Positions 44,200-57,716 of a DNA stretch of 64,000 bases are shown here, one piece after another. The stretch covers positions 1 through 64,000 of the forward strand of contig NHZP01000071.1 of the NCBI GenBank assembly GCA_003313425.1, given 5' to 3'. Position 1 is the first letter of the stretch. The number at the start of each line of letters is the position of its first letter. The stretch comes from Pseudopyrenochaeta lycopersici (lineage: Eukaryota; Ascomycota; Dothideomycetes; Pleosporales; Pseudopyrenochaetaceae). Under the pieces are notes generated by a model that saw only the letters and a program-made list of their open reading frames with translations, was not told where the DNA came from and did no database searches. The position numbers were made by a program, and so were the translations under genes.

Positions 44200-46600
44200 C
44201 TAATTAGCTGGCTAGCCTAATACTTAATTCTACAGCGTTCACGCTAGCTAACAACGCGGTAGGCTTATTAATCGCTTTTAATATATTTCTAACTTATTTT
44301 TAAAGCTAATATTAGCTTATAAGGTCCCTAAAAGTTACACTACGCACCTCTTAACGCAGTATAGTAGTAGTAATACAGTTTAGATACGGGCCTAGTAAAT
44401 AACAGAGCTCTATATTAGTAAGGCTGTTATTCTAGTTTTTCTTTTTCTTATTCTAACTAATAAATTTAGGCTTAGCTTTTAAATCTTAAAAGCTTCTACT
44501 ATTATCTAGAGGCTATATAAGAGAGAATAGCTTATTATAGGCTTAGCTAGCGAATAGAATTAGCTCTACTTGTTTAAACTTTTTAATATCTATTAGTCTA
44601 AATGTAGTATTACCCCTTATAGCAGGTATACAATAGTCCTTAACTATAACTTGCTTTAGTTACTTAGAATAAGGAGGTTTAGCAGGAGCTTGCTTCTAAA
44701 CTTTACTCTACCTAACTTTCTTAAGAACTAGATCTTTCTTAATATTCTAACGCGTTTAAGAGCGTGTTACTGTATAAGTTAAGCTAGCATTTACTGCTCC
44801 TTCCTTAAAAGTACTAAGAATAATGTCCTAAGATGTAACCTTATTAAGAGTAAAATACGCCTTAGTTAAGCCTCTTAGTAATATCCTAACGTTCTAAAAG
44901 TTTAGTAGGTCCTTAGCTAGGCTTATAGCTGTCCTACTATATCTATCTTCTGTAATTATATTTGTATTAGGACTAACTACCTTCTATTACTGTATAGCTA
45001 GTAGTCTAAGCTTTTAATATTAAGCAGGCCTTAAGTCTACTCTATTAAACTTCTCTAGATATACTACTAATGCTAGCTAATCTAGAACATCGTTAGTAAC
45101 TCTGTAATACTCCTAAATTTTCTATTTTAACTAATAGAGCTGCAGCGCTTAGGGTGCAGTTCTTTAGATTTGCTTTAACCTCTTATGCGAAGGACTAAAA
45201 TAGTAAGTCTTATATCTAACTTCCCTATTCTACTTAAAGCTAATCTAGCTAAGATGTAAAAGTAGCTAATATAGCTTACATTCTCTAGTAATGTAACTAG
45301 AGAGGTTGCATATATTACAAGTATTTTAATATTCACGGCCTTAGATAGTAATTGCGCCTTACTAAGGATTTAAGTTGTAAGGAGCTGTTATTATGTACGA
45401 GCTATTATTCCTTTCTAATAGTGGCTGCTTAGCATTATCTCTTAAGACGACTTAGCTAATAAAGTACGCGTAGGTAGCTAGGTTCCTCAGAATCTAACTA
45501 AGCTTAGGATAAACTATTATCTTGTTAACCTTAGCTAGGCTAATCTTCTAGTTGCTAAGGGCTAAAATAAGGTCTTAAACCTCTAGATCTACACTAGGTG
45601 GAAGAGCAGGCCTAGCTTCCTCTTAAACTTTGCTTTTCTTATACTTATTAACTGCGTCTTTTAGCTGCTTAGCTGTTAATATTTTCTTTTCTTAATTAAG
45701 GATCTAGTGTATAAGCTTAGCCTCTCTTTCTGTATGACTAGGGGATATCTATTTTATCCCCTCTCTCTAGTAGTACACGCGCTTAAGATACGTGTAAATC
45801 TTCTTAATATTAAAACTCTCTAGCTTATCTAGAATTAGCCCTTTATGTATATAGATAAAGATTATATCTTAGTCTTCTCTTAGAAGGCCTCTAGTAAAAA
45901 AGAAGCCAGCCTCTGTCCTATATAGCTGGCCTATCTTAATGTAAGCGTTACTGTACGCTGTAAAGTTAGTTAAATACTTAGACAGTCCTAGGAATTTTCT
46001 TAACGTCTCAGAAACATAGGTCTCTAGGAACGCTCGCGTTCCTATACGTTAAGCTACATCTTAATCGTGCTAATACTCTTTTATTACTTCTTAAAGCTTC
46101 TTCTAGTCTAGTACTCTGTATAGCCTTATTTTCTTAATAAAGCTTCTACACATAGTGTTACAGAAGTCTAGAAGGATTCTTATCTTTTAATAGTTGTTAT
46201 AGCTACTATTGTCTGCCTAGCGATTAAAGTTATCTAGGAACTTAGTAACGTCTTTTCCTGTAAATAGAAAGTCTTTCCTCGCGGGCCTCATAGGCACAAG
46301 TACTTTGCTAGTATCTATAGTGTGTTTCTTAATGACCTCAATAGCAGGCGTAAGATCTAATCTAAATAACAGCGAATCTGGTGTTGATTCAGCTATAAGG
46401 ATGGCTGAAGGCTGAATCCTGAATAGGCTGTAACGCTGATAATTAACTAAAATCTAATACTGTACTACTTCTGAATTGTTTCCTAATCGTTTATAGTTAT
46501 TCTCGTTTTTATTTTCTGTTGTCTTATTCATATTCGTCTTCTTATCCTGCTACTACTAAGTTAGCTTCCGCTTATGTTATAGGAAGTCTTAATTTGTCAT
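44200..46600 (-). pseudogene. Gypsy Y gag region
   Basis: Minus-strand 45319-45278 reads CNICNLSSYITREC, a CCHC zinc knuckle in which only the His has become Tyr. The surrounding frame (KLYQLLLHLS-like) is broken. The remaining gag is too degraded to delimit. A 50-bp stretch at 44168-44218 recurs at 32105-32155. Confidence 0.65.
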
Positions 46601-46674
46601 AGCAAGATAACAAGGATACAGCCTCAACAGAGCTAGTCCCTGTCAACTCTTAGCTCCAAAAATGTAGAGGGGGT

Positions 46675-46905
46675 GGCCGCAACAGCGCCATCCCTCTCAA
46701 AGGTTCTGAAGGCTGGCCGCAACAGCGCCATCCCTGTCTCAAAGGTTCTGAAGGCTGGCCGCAACAGCGCCATCCCTCTCAAAGGTCCGAAGGTTAGCCG
46801 CAACAGCGCCATCCCTCTCAAAGGTTCTGAAGGCTGGCCGCAACAGCGCCATCCCTCTCAAAGGTCCGAAGGTTGGCCGCAACAGCGCCATCCCTCTCAA
46901 AGGTT
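46675..46905. repeat. Minisatellite of six 39-42-bp units in the Gypsy Y leader
   Basis: Units begin ggccgcaacagcgccatccc at 46675, 46715, 46757, 46796 (agccgc), 46836 and 46875, each followed by ctctcaaaggt and a gap of tctgaaggct or ccgaaggtt. Two unit variants alternate. It lies between the 5' LTR and gag of Gypsy Y and is not RIP-mutated despite many CpA sites. The open frame over it is a repeat artefact. Confidence 0.9.
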
Positions 46906-47088
46906 TTTCAGGGTCAAACAGACACCCAGCTCTTTCTAGGTAATCCTATAATCTCTGTATCGCAATGTAGTGCTCTTATGTTTGTGTTTTCGACGTTAAC
47001 AGTTCAATGCCATGTAGGCTCTTTCTGCTCTCATTAGCCATAGCCTAACCAGAACAGACCGTTGTGCCCCTTAGGCTTCGCCATTATA

Positions 47089-47467
47089 TGTGGAGTTAAC
47101 AAGGTGGTTTAGCACAATCCCGCAGTTCTGGTGTTGTGAATGAGAGGTAACGCTGGAATCAAAGCGTGCGTGAATAACAGGAGCAGCCCTGCCTATGCAG
47201 TCTGCTAGAAACGAAGGTAAGTATAGAGCCTGATTAAAAGTAATAAACAAAATGGTCTGAAATCTCATAAATTGACGTAGCTAATGCACTAGCTACTTTG
47301 CAAAATCTCAGTTTTTGAAGTAAATTCTCGTGGAGTGTGGTGCATGGTGCATAGTTTTTGGTGCATGACGTTAAGATCTCTCGCATCTTCAAGTCTTATC
47401 ATCAAATCTCGCTGACAAAGGAAACCCATCATCACCTGATTGCCCAGGTACCCTGTGCAACGGCACA
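47089..47467 (-). repeat. 5' LTR (copy 3) of Gypsy Y
   Basis: TGTGGAGTTAAC...CAACGGCACA. Just inside it on the minus strand comes TATAATGGCGAAGCCTAAGG, where TGGCGAAGCC is a possible primer binding site starting with the usual TGG. Confidence 0.85.
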
Positions 47468-48422
47468 GTAGTAGTTATAAATCTAGATAGTACTACTTTA
47501 AAGCTACCTAGCTATTCTACATTATAATAGTATCTTAAAGGATAAGGCCTTACTAAATCTCTTTATAAAAAGCGTCTAAAGCTTAATAAATCGCGTGCGT
47601 TATAGCAGCTTAAGTTCTGTAGAGAGTACTTTTATTTCTTATAGTATTAACGTACTATACGCTTCTTAGATAAGTGCTCTTTTTAGAAGGGCTTAGGCTA
47701 AATATAGGAGTAAGTATTTTATAATTTATAAGAGAAATAGAAGATAATAATACTTTAAACTTATAGCTGTAGTAAGAAGGTAGTATAGGTAGTGTAGGGT
47801 TTAATATAGCTAGATAAACGTAGGCGTGTATAGAGGAGCCCTCTAGTTATAATAGAGCGTAATCCTAATACTCTAAACTATAGATACTCTGCTAAAAGTT
47901 ACATTAAGGCTTTAAAGAAAGGCCTCTTATAATTATAGTATTATTTATAGCTTTTTATATAGGATAACGCGTACGTATATATAGCTAGAGCTATAAGGAG
48001 ATTTCTAGCTAAGCACTATATTAGTACTGTTAACTAGCTACTCTACTTACCTAATCTTAACCTAATTAAGCACCTCTAGTAGTATCTTAAAATACTTATA
48101 TATAGATCCTATTCTTAGTATAACAACTATAGTTAAGCTATAGAGGAGTAGGATAGCTTTTACGCTGTATTAAAAAGTTGCTGGCGTCGCATACTAGCTA
48201 GCCTAATTTAGCCCCTTATTATAAGTATGCTACGATAAATTAATGTATGTAAGAAAGCGCGAGGGTAGTAAACGAAATATTAGACCTGTGCGTAACTACT
48301 GCTTTAAAAAAAAATTAAATTATATTATATATTAGCTAAGATTTATAGTGTTGAAGTTTTGTGCCCATATGCTGGTGAGGGTGGCTCGTGCGTGCGCGGC
48401 GAGAACTTTTGGAAGGGCACTG
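47468..48422 (+). mobile_element. Tc1/mariner copy A, right half
   Basis: Continues copy A after the Gypsy Y insertion and ends with the inverted repeat ...GGAAGGGCACTG, flanked by TA (48423-48424). Left plus right halves are about 1.35 kb, the same as copy B. The transposase frame is RIP-broken. Confidence 0.85.
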
Positions 48423-48424
48423 TA

Positions 48425-50020
48425 TACTACTATTTAAGATACTTTTATATTTAACTCCCTAATACTGCATATCTATAGAATACTCTAAAGAGCCTAACTA
48501 GTTAACACTAGTTACTTTATATTATAACTACTTAATTAGATCTTTAATATTTTAATTACTCTTAAGATAAGTAGTACTAGCGAATATATAGCTACCCCTA
48601 ACTCTTTAACTATAACTACTAAGAGTTATCTAATTAGTAAGCCTACTACGTTTAGCAGTAACTAATAATACTTTAAAGGATAGTTACTCTAACTTAACTT
48701 ATACTTTTACTTCTATAAGAATATTAATAAAAGTAATAAGGTACTTATTATAATTACTTACTTTATAAGTAAGGCACTAGACTAGGTTACGCTATAATTA
48801 GAATAATATATAGACTAAGGAGAAATTAATAAAGATAATATAGAAATATTTAAAGATTAGGATAAGTTTAAAAAGTATATCTAACAAATTTTTAGTATAT
48901 AGATAGAGAAAGTTATAGCAGAATAACACATACAGGAACTAAAATAATATACCTCTATTACTAACTACGCTAATAAGTTTAAGTAGTACTCTATAATTAT
49001 TAGATAAGATAATAAAGCTCTTAAGTAAATATTCTAATAGGGCCTAAAACTATAAGTTAAGCAGAAACTTATAAGAATAAGATGCGTTATTAAACACCTT
49101 AATAACCTAATTAATAACTATATAAGAATTAATAATAACTTATATAAACTAAACTAGGAACTATAGAGCTATAGGAAAAGAAAAATAACCTATATAAGTA
49201 AATAAATAGGCTATATTTACTACTTAAAAAATACTTATACTACTAGCTACTATACTTTTAATAAACTAGAACTAATATATTTAGATAATATTAATAAAAG
49301 GTAAGAGAATAAGAAAGTAAGATACTAGAAGATAGATAAAGAGAAGTTAAAAGGTAATTACTATAATTATAGGAAGAAAGGATACTTTATAAAAAATTAT
49401 AAGTAAAAGAATAAAGTTACTTAACTTAAAGTTAATATAATGAATAGCTTTAATAATACCTAAATTAAAGACTAAGAAGTAGTTACTACACCTAACTATA
49501 GTACTAGACCCTTATTACTACCCTAGTAAGATAATAACTAGATAAGGGAAACCTATAGATAGGTACCTACTTCTACTTAAGAAATTAATTTAAATAATAA
49601 AGTTCTGCTAGAGCTATATCTAGGAACTAGAGTTAACTAAAACTAACTACTAGCTATAAGGAGTACTAAGGAAGTATAGACGTAAGTACTAGACTATAAA
49701 ATTAAAGAAATATAAGGTAAACTAGTACTATAGAAAGCGTAGAGTAGAAAATATATATACGTAAGGTACTAAAACTAAAAAATAAAGTGTAAAACCTTAA
49801 AAAAAGAAAATATATACTAAGAATACAAAATTAAGAATATTAAATATAAAAGATTCTCTATAGAACATACTAAATAATAGATAGAATAAAAAGCTATTAT
49901 ATAAGTAGAGAAAGGATTAAAACTATTCTATTATAACTATAACTAGAGAAACCCTTAGCATAGACTATTATTATACTTCTATTACATATATAACTATTAT
50001 AACTACTACTACGCTATTAA
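48425..50020 (+). pseudogene. Element Z: leader and gag relic
   Basis: Plus-strand frame from about 48620 (SKPTTFS..N.YFK) reads as a retroelement gag, with a zinc knuckle at 49359-49400: YYNYRKKGYFIKNY, all four CCHC ligands turned to Tyr. The frame decays after 49450 and the element is cut at 50020 by the next Gypsy LTR. Pol of this element is not present in the window. Confidence 0.6.
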
Positions 50021-50387
50021 TGTTAGGGTTCAATCCTTTCAGGTTACTAGACGCAGGTGAAAGGGTTCAATCCTTCCAAGTTACTAGACGCAGGTGAAAG
50101 GTAACGATCCTGCCAAGTTACTAGACGCAGGTGAAAGGTAACTGTTACCTCTTACCTTTTACCAAGCTAGGTAACTGGATTGGGACTAGCCTGCTCTAGC
50201 TTATGTATATAGGCAGCACCTCTCCCCCGAAGGTGAGAGGTATCTGCTATTTTGTCTATTTTCTTTTAAATTGAGTTTCTTTAACTAAGACTGTTCTAAC
50301 TGTGCATGTTAACTGCCTTACATAATAGCAGATTATACAGCGCTTTGGCTCCTCTCCGTGGTTAACACATAGTTGCTTAAGCTGTTA
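50021..50387 (+). repeat. 5' LTR of the chromodomain Gypsy element
   Basis: Starts TGTTAGGGTTC; the 37-bp units are at 50031, 50068 and 50105. The similarity to copy 8-378 ends at ...GCTGTTAC, which gives the approximate 3' border. It is less mutated than copy 8-378. Confidence 0.75.
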
Positions 50388-53199
50388 CCTCTTAGGTGAG
50401 TTTAACAGTAAGGTAGTACTAACGTACTAGGACTAGATCCTATCCCCCCTTAGTTAAGCTTTAGGATAGCCCTCGCACAATAGTTAATTTACGGTGCTAT
50501 CCTCTGCTACTAGTTTAGCTAAAATTTTATAAGCTATTCCTCCTTAGTTAAGCTTTAGAATAGCCTAGAATTTGCTAGGTTTCTTTACTAGTAACTTGTT
50601 TCGCACCTTAGTGCCTGCGCTTTGCGCTACCTAAACGCTAGGATTATTGTTAATAAGACACGTCCTATTATTCCCTTCCTTAAATAGGAACACTCTAGGG
50701 ATTACTCCTACTTTTATATACTATAGTCTGTGCGTGTGTTTTAATTACGCGCACGTGCTGCCTTAAGCACGTATTCACCCTCTAAAACTTCCTAATCGGG
50801 TAATTCTCTAAACTTAGCCTATGCATAACACTCCTAAGTATTTCTCCTAGTCCTAGTAACCTTACCTAACTAATAACACTACTTAACTAACAGTTAAATC
50901 TTAAGTCTACTTACTAAAGCTTAAGGATTCCCTCTAGTTTTACTTTAACTTTTACTTTTACCTCTATATCTACTCTTACTTCTATCTAACCTTCTTTATT
51001 TAGCCTAATAGCAGACAGCTCTTATAATAAAAGGTCTTCTAGCTAGCAGCCTAAATTTTAAGCCTATTAGAAAGATAACGCGTTAGCTAAAATACAGGCG
51101 GCTTGTAATTAACTTAGGGAAAGGGCTTATTAACGCTAAGAGAAGAATAAGAATAAGGCTATAGAGGATTTAGAACTAGTTATCTTAGAAAACCCTGTTA
51201 TTAAAGACGTAGAGTACCCTAAATTTGCGCTGATAAGCTCCTGTGCTAACTTATTAACTAAGGAAGTTAACCTATATTCCTTCTCTCGCGATACGATACA
51301 GCGTGCTACAGGAGCTTATTAGATACAGCTACGTAAGGAAGCTGCTAATCTAGGTCTCCCTAAGGACTTTAATAACTATCTTCCTCTAGGTAGCCTTCTA
51401 GGTTTACTACTATTCGCGAGCTTAAGTCTACCTGCTTCTATTTAGTGATTAGTACCCTTAGGTATCTAGCTTGTAAAGAACCACCTTAGTAAGTTCTTAA
51501 GCCTTAATCCTACGCAACTTACACGCCTAATAACACTATTTAGGTGTGCCTTGCATGCTCTTAATAAGGATAAGAAGTCGTTAGAAATATACTACCTTAA
51601 CGCTTCTACTCTAAAGCAGGAACTAACTAAATAATAACGCAGCTTTACTTAATAAAAGGATAAGCTAGTTAAAGAATATAATAAGCTTAGTAAGTAGTAG
51701 AATAAGCTTATTACTAACTATAAGACCTTAGAAAGTTTATTATAAGAAATTAAGAATGAGCGTAACTCTGCGTTGCGCGACTGTCTGTTATCTAGCTCTC
51801 CTAAGGTTTTAGGCCTTACTAGACTTACCCTATTACAGCTAGCCCTAGGAGCTATACATAAGCCTCTACTAAGAGGAATAAGTACGCCTATATAAATCCT
51901 CCTATAAGGTAACGCAGTAGGCAGTATTCTTAATAAGTTTAGTTCCCCTTAGCGTATTCCGCTCTTAACTAACCTTCCTCTTACTTATAAATACTAAATA
52001 TCCTCAGGCGATATAGTAACGCTAAGCTTTTATCTAACTAAGCTCTACTATAAGATTAAGGGGTTATATTAGTTCTTGTCTATAAAGAATAAGTAAATTT
52101 AGGTGCCTCTAGTATACTCTAAGGGTCCTACTCTTTATAGGTAGATTATAAAGATACTTAACTATTTTAAAAATAACAGGTTAGACTAGTAATATAATAA
52201 TATGTAAGTATAATTTATCTTTTAAGCTACTAGCGGTTCTACTTAAACCTTACTATAAGAGCCTAATAGGTTTTTATATTAATATAAGGACGACTTTAAG
52301 TATTTTTATATCCTTAACTCTATCTTTAGCGACTGTAACTACTATGTTATAGTAGAATAGTAATATAATGCTTTAGTCTTCTTAGAACGTGGCTTACTAG
52401 AATACCCTACTATAGTTAAAGTATAGGCTTTATTCTAGACAGAGTTTAACGCTATTACTACTTAGCTTAGATAAATTACTGTAACTTAAGCGTATAAGCT
52501 TTAGGCTAAGCTTCTAGGCTATCTCTAACAGAGCCTTAGCAGCGCGCCTGCTGTCTATACTGCTGCTAACTTCTAATCTCTTTGTAATATAATTAATAAT
52601 GCATGTTAGAGCTACAACCTCTAGTAATTGCCTTAGTATCTCGCTAATTAAATAAAGGGGCGTAACGCGCTAGCTAGACTAAGCCTAGCACCGCCTTATA
52701 AATTTGTTCTGAGGACGGCAGCGGATAAGCCTATTAAGAAAGCTAGTGAGCCTGCTCTAGGCCTACGTCCGTTGTTTAAAGATAATAGAATAGGTGACTA
52801 CAAGCTAGCTAACGGTCCTAAGCCTTATAACGCGGACTCTAGCTGTAACTAGTATTAAGGAAATCCGCGCGGTAACCTAGCTACTAATTATTACGTGCAC
52901 GTAAGCCTAGAGACTAGTAACTCTAACTATAAAGAAGCCTCTAACAGTAACAGTAATAAGGCTAAGGACGTTATTTATTTAGGGGAAGAGTAACCCTAGA
53001 TAAAAGTTCTTTATCTAGGGTTAATAATTAGTCTTAGGAAACCGCGCTAGCTACTACCTACTAGGGCGGTATACATAAGCCTGTAGCGCAGGCACTCCTG
53101 CAACGCACGTAGGCTGTCTAGAAAGATAAGCTGTGTCTAAACAGCCTAGACTAGTTCGCTTTCTTAAGCATAATTAAATAATAAGAAAACGCCCCCTAC

Positions 53200-54650
53200 G
53201 TCGCCTGGATATTAGTAGATAACAGGGTAGATGCGAACTTTATCTTACGACAGTTCCTCTAGCTTACCTAGGGGTTCTAACTAATTCCTCTTATTACACC
53301 TATTATATATAAAAGATATAAAGGCGTTACTTTAGAATCTATTACTTATAGGGTTAAATTCTATATAAAAATTAATTCCTACTTTAAGTATATTTCTACT
53401 TATATTCTTAACTAGTATAGGGCCTTTACCCTAGTATTAGGATTCTGCTAGAGGAAACTATACGCACTACGCTTTAATTACTGTTAGAGTATAATCAAAT
53501 TCTTTAACGTATACTACTAAATAGAATACTATTAACACTTATATATACTATAAGTTATCTGCGAGCGAGCTACGCCTAACGCCTCTATATAGCCTAGTTC
53601 CTCTATAGATAGCAGGAATAAAGGTAAGACTAGCTAATAATAGGCAAAGTTAGATACTGCAGCCCTAGCAAAGCTAGATGACGAACACTAAGTTCTACAC
53701 TAGTAAACTAAACCTGTAGTAGGCATTAAGGTTATCTCGCTAAGAGCTATTTAGGCGTTTACTAAATAAAAAAACTACCTTCTATTTATAATAGTTTATC
53801 GCTTACTACTAAGAGCGTTATAGAAAATCTATCGCGTAGCAGCACAAAAGGACTATAATAAGTTCTTTAACCCTCCTAAGGAAGTCTTGTTAAAAGATAT
53901 CCTGCCTCTGTACCTACTTAAGGAATATGCCTTAATTATTCTTATATTTAATAAAGTAGCTGCAGCTAAGCTCTTAGATTACTTAGAACATAACTATAAG
54001 ATTAAGCTTAAGCTAGGAGCTAAGGTGCCTAATTATTAAGTAAGACTATTTTCTAGTAAATAGTTTAAAGCTATTAAGTAATATATTTAGGAGATAGAGG
54101 CCTAAGATTTTATCTTCTAGGGACCCTCTACTGTATAAAATAACTTACTTATTATTACTAAACCTAGTAGTAGTATTTAAGTCTACGTAGATTATTAAGA
54201 CCTTAATAAAGCCTCTGTTAAGGATTAATACTTAATTCTTTTCTTCTGCGAGACTTTAGCTAAGCTTAATAAAGCTGTTATCTTTTCTAAATTTAATATT
54301 ATATACGCTTTTTATTAAATTTACATAAAGCCTAGTTTAAAGTAGCTTACTGCCTTCTTTACGTGTTAGGGCACTTATTAATACCGCGTAATGCCTATAG
54401 GCCTCTATAATACTCTAGCTACGTTTTAAAGGGTAATTAATAGCGCTCTTTTTAAATACTTTAATAAATTTATACTACCTATCTAGATAATATCTTAGTT
54501 TTCTTAGAATTAGTAGAAGCCTATATAGAGTATATAAAAAAGGTGCTTACGCGCTTTAAGGAAAAAAAGTTCTATATAGACTTGCGTAAATTAGAATTTT
54601 ACATAAACTATATTAAGTTCTTAGGTATAATAATTATAAATAAGGGTATT
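53200..54650 (+). pseudogene. Chromodomain Gypsy protease and reverse transcriptase remnant
   Basis: Protease site at about 53210-53245 reads VDNRVDANFI for VDSGA.ANFI; Ser to Asn, Gly to Arg and Ala to Val are all G-to-A or C-to-T. RT: VYVDY.DLNKASVKD near 54180, FSKFNIIYAF near 54285 (Asp to Asn), YRVMPIGLYN near 54385 and LDNILVF near 54485 for LDDILVF. Inactive. Confidence 0.8.
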
Positions 54651-55899
54651 AAAATTAACTCTAAGAAGATTAAGGCTGTGCAGTAATAAGAAATACTAAA
54701 GACTACCTAAGATATGCTTACTTTTCTTAGGTATACTAGCTTCTCCTAGCGCTTTATTAAAGGCTACTTAAAGATAGTATTACTACTTACACGCCTTATT
54801 AAGGCTACTATTATAGAAAAGAAAAGTAGTAATCCTAATAAACCTGCCTATAAGAAGGTTCGTTATAAGCTAATTATATAGGGGGAGGAGGAAGTAAAAG
54901 CTTTTAAGGCTCTTAAAGCAGTATTTCGTGTAGGCGTAATATTAAAGTATTTTAATCCTACTAAGTAAATCTATATCTTTACTAATACGTTAGGATAGGT
55001 ATTAGGTAAGGTTATAAAGTAATATAATAATAAGGACGTCCTATAACCTATTACTTTCTTTTTAAAGAAATACTCCTTAGTAGAGTGTAACTATAATATC
55101 TATAATCTTAAACTTATAGTAATTATATAAGTATTTAAGGAATAAGAGCTTAAACTTATAGGCTCTTTTTAACTAATATAGGTAATAATAGACTATAAGA
55201 ACCTAGAATAGTTTATAATAACTAAAAAACTTAGCTAATAGTAAGTATAGTAGTCTTTATTTCTTAGCTAGTTTAACTTTAAGATTATCTATACTCTTAG
55301 GGAAACTAATAGTAAAGTAGACGCTTTAAGCTATTAACTTTAGGATACTCTAATAGACGTAGAAGACCCTTATTATAGTATACAGGCTGCTATTCTTAGA
55401 CTCTAAGTACTCTCCCTAGGCATACAACTAGCAGTTGTAACAGCCTTACGCGCCTTAGCCCTTAGTTAACCTATGTCCCTAGACTAAATGTCCTAAGAAT
55501 AAGCTAAGGTAATATAATTTTACTTTACCTGCGCTTATAAAATAGACTTTCCTATAGAATTTAATAATAATAATAATAATCCTACGCCTATTAATAGTAT
55601 AATAGATCCTTCGCTGCCCTATTACGAGGACAACTATTAGTTAACAGAAGAAATCCTAGACGCTGCGTACGCTAACAACGCTATAGCTAAAAAGGCCTTT
55701 AAAGCTATTAATATAGAAACTGCTAAATTACTATTATAGTTTTATAAGAATAGCTACTATTTCTCTGCTGCAGACCTGTTAAGCATAGGTGAAGAAGCTT
55801 CCTAACGCCTATAGATAGACAAGACTAGGCTTTACGTGCCTCCTAACTTATAGTTACGCTGACGTATTATAGAGTTATATTATAACTATTAAATTACTA

Positions 55900-57300
55900 G
55901 TTATAAGAGCCCTCGTAACACGTTCTTCTTTATATACTCGCAGTATTACTAGCTAAAGATACACCTGTTAATTAAACAGTATTATAACGCGTGCGCTACT
56001 TATTACTAAATAAAAAGCTCTTAGGATAGTAAGCATAGTTACTTACAGCTACTGCTAGTGCCTTATAGACGCTAGACGGAAATTTTAGTTAATTTTATTT
56101 AAGATTTACTTACCTTTTAGCTAGATAGCTATACTTTTAAGAATATTCTTATTATTATAGACCGCCTTACGAAAAGATAGTACTTTTTTCTTACGTATAG
56201 CTGTACTATAGCTAAAGCCGCTAGGTACTTTATAGAGGTCTTTAAATTATATAGCATTCCCTTTAGTATTATCTCTAACTATAGTTTAAATTTTATTAGT
56301 TAGTTTTAGAGGTAGGTCTGTGAGCGACTGCGTATCTAACAGCGCTTATTAACAGCCTATTACCCTAAAACAGACAGGTAGACTAAGTAGGTAAATTAAG
56401 CCTTAGAAATTTATCTTTGTTAGTATATTAACTACGCATAAACTAACTAGGCTGCCTAGCTTTACGTTACTAAGTTTTAGGCTAATAATATAGTTAACAC
56501 CTCTATAGGCATAACGCTATTCTTTATAGATCTTAGATATTACCCTCGTAGTAGTATACACCTAGGGGAAAACTATAATAAAAAGCTTAGTAGCGCCGCA
56601 GCTAGTAATAAAATCTAGGTAGACGAGCTTATAAACACCCACGCGGACCTAGTTACTTATTTATAAGAATAAATGCTATAGGCTTAATAAGGATAAGCTT
56701 ACTACGCTAATACCTCTCGCTAATTAGTACTAAAGTATACTATTAGAGACTAAGTTATAGTTAATATAATTAATTAGTCTACTAAATAGGAATTAAAGAA
56801 GCTAGACCTTAAGTAGGTAGGGCCTTACAGCGTTATAAGAGTCGTGTATAATAGCTGGGCGTATTAATTAGACCTTCTACTAGACATGTTAGGCAGCAGA
56901 GTTTTTCCTATATTTTACCCTAAGCTTCTTTAGCCTACGCCCTTAAAAGGGCTTCTAGATTAAGCGCCAGCTTAGCTAGTAGCTGTTAAGGTGATTAATC
57001 CTAATAGTGAGGTTTAAGATAAGTAGCTTATTAATAATTTTCTTAATTACTAGTAAACTAGCGTTAAAGGCCGCTGAAAGCGCAAGTAGTAGTACCTAAT
57101 TAAATAGACTAGATACCTAAAACCTACCTAGCACCTGGCAACTAAGTACCCTAACAACTACGACGCTTATCTGTTTTATTAGCGACAGCCTGATAAGCCT
57201 AAGCCACCTACTTGTCGCATGCCTCTAAATTAGTTACTACTTAACGAGGATAGGCTAGCTGTAGAAGAGTATCTTAGCGGCGACGAAGGTATCTAAACAG
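55900..57300 (+). pseudogene. Integrase with C-terminal chromodomain, remnant
   Basis: Integrase core: ILIIIDRLTKR near 56145 (first Asp kept), then FIEVFKLYSIPFSIISN and a NYSLNFIS segment (second Asp to Asn), then QRLLTAYYPKTDR near 56340. After the GPY-like region (VGPYSVIRV near 56815) comes a chromodomain-like block near 57060-57160 with KRK..YLIK.TRYL, matching the KRKYLVKW.GY core. Chromodomains direct integration to modified histones. Not functional now. Confidence 0.75.
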
Positions 57301-57702
57301 TTTTACTTAAGTTAGCGCGCCTTAATTTGCCTTAATTTGCGCGCCTCTAGCCTTAATTCGCGCATCTATAGCCTTAAGATTGCTCGCCTTCGCCCTTACT
57401 CTGCGCAGTGCGCCTCGCTTTGCGCGCTACGTCTAGGGACCTTGCAACTGAACGAAAATTACAAAGGTTACTCCTATATATATTATATAAAGGTCTTTAG
57501 GTTCTGTTTTCGCGTTGCAGAGTAGAAGTGTTAGAAAACACCTTAGAGCTTAGCGATTTTGTATAGGAAACTGTTTAGACATGCGCAGCGCTATACAAAG
57601 CCTATTACTGGATTCACTAAGTTAGAGGGACTTAGTAGTAAACGGTTTTCTTATATTTTATCTTAAATTTTTATCTCTTAGTTTAGAGGCCCTTACTATT
57701 TT

Positions 57703-57713
57703 GAAGGGGGGGG
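57703..57713 (+). promoter_or_regulatory. Polypurine tract of the chromodomain Gypsy element
   Basis: gaaggggggggt, directly 5' of the 3' LTR start (57717). Confidence 0.75.
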
Positions 57714-57716
57714 TCG

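Larger units (their letters stand above)
26954..47467 (-). mobile_element. Ty3/Gypsy composite 'Gypsy Y' with three LTRs
   Basis: Inserted into Tc1 copy A with target duplication gtag (26950-26953 and 47468-47471). LTRs of about 378 bp at 26954-27330, 28026-28403 and 47089-47467 all read TGTGGAGTTAAC...GGCACA on the plus strand. The pol gene is on the minus strand, so 47089-47467 is the 5' LTR. Minus-strand order: gag with knuckle (45319-45278), protease (about 43830), RT (about 42240), a Copia insertion (34525-41813), RNase H (34519-34390), integrase (33.7-32.4 kb), then an extra ORF (32178-28372). Without the Copia element and the extra short LTR unit the main element is about 12 kb. Confidence 0.85.

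Noticed and set aside
46633..46939. ORFs on both strands with repeated AIP or RDGAV-like units
   Set aside because: Produced by the minisatellite; units of 39-42 bp do not keep frame consistently.
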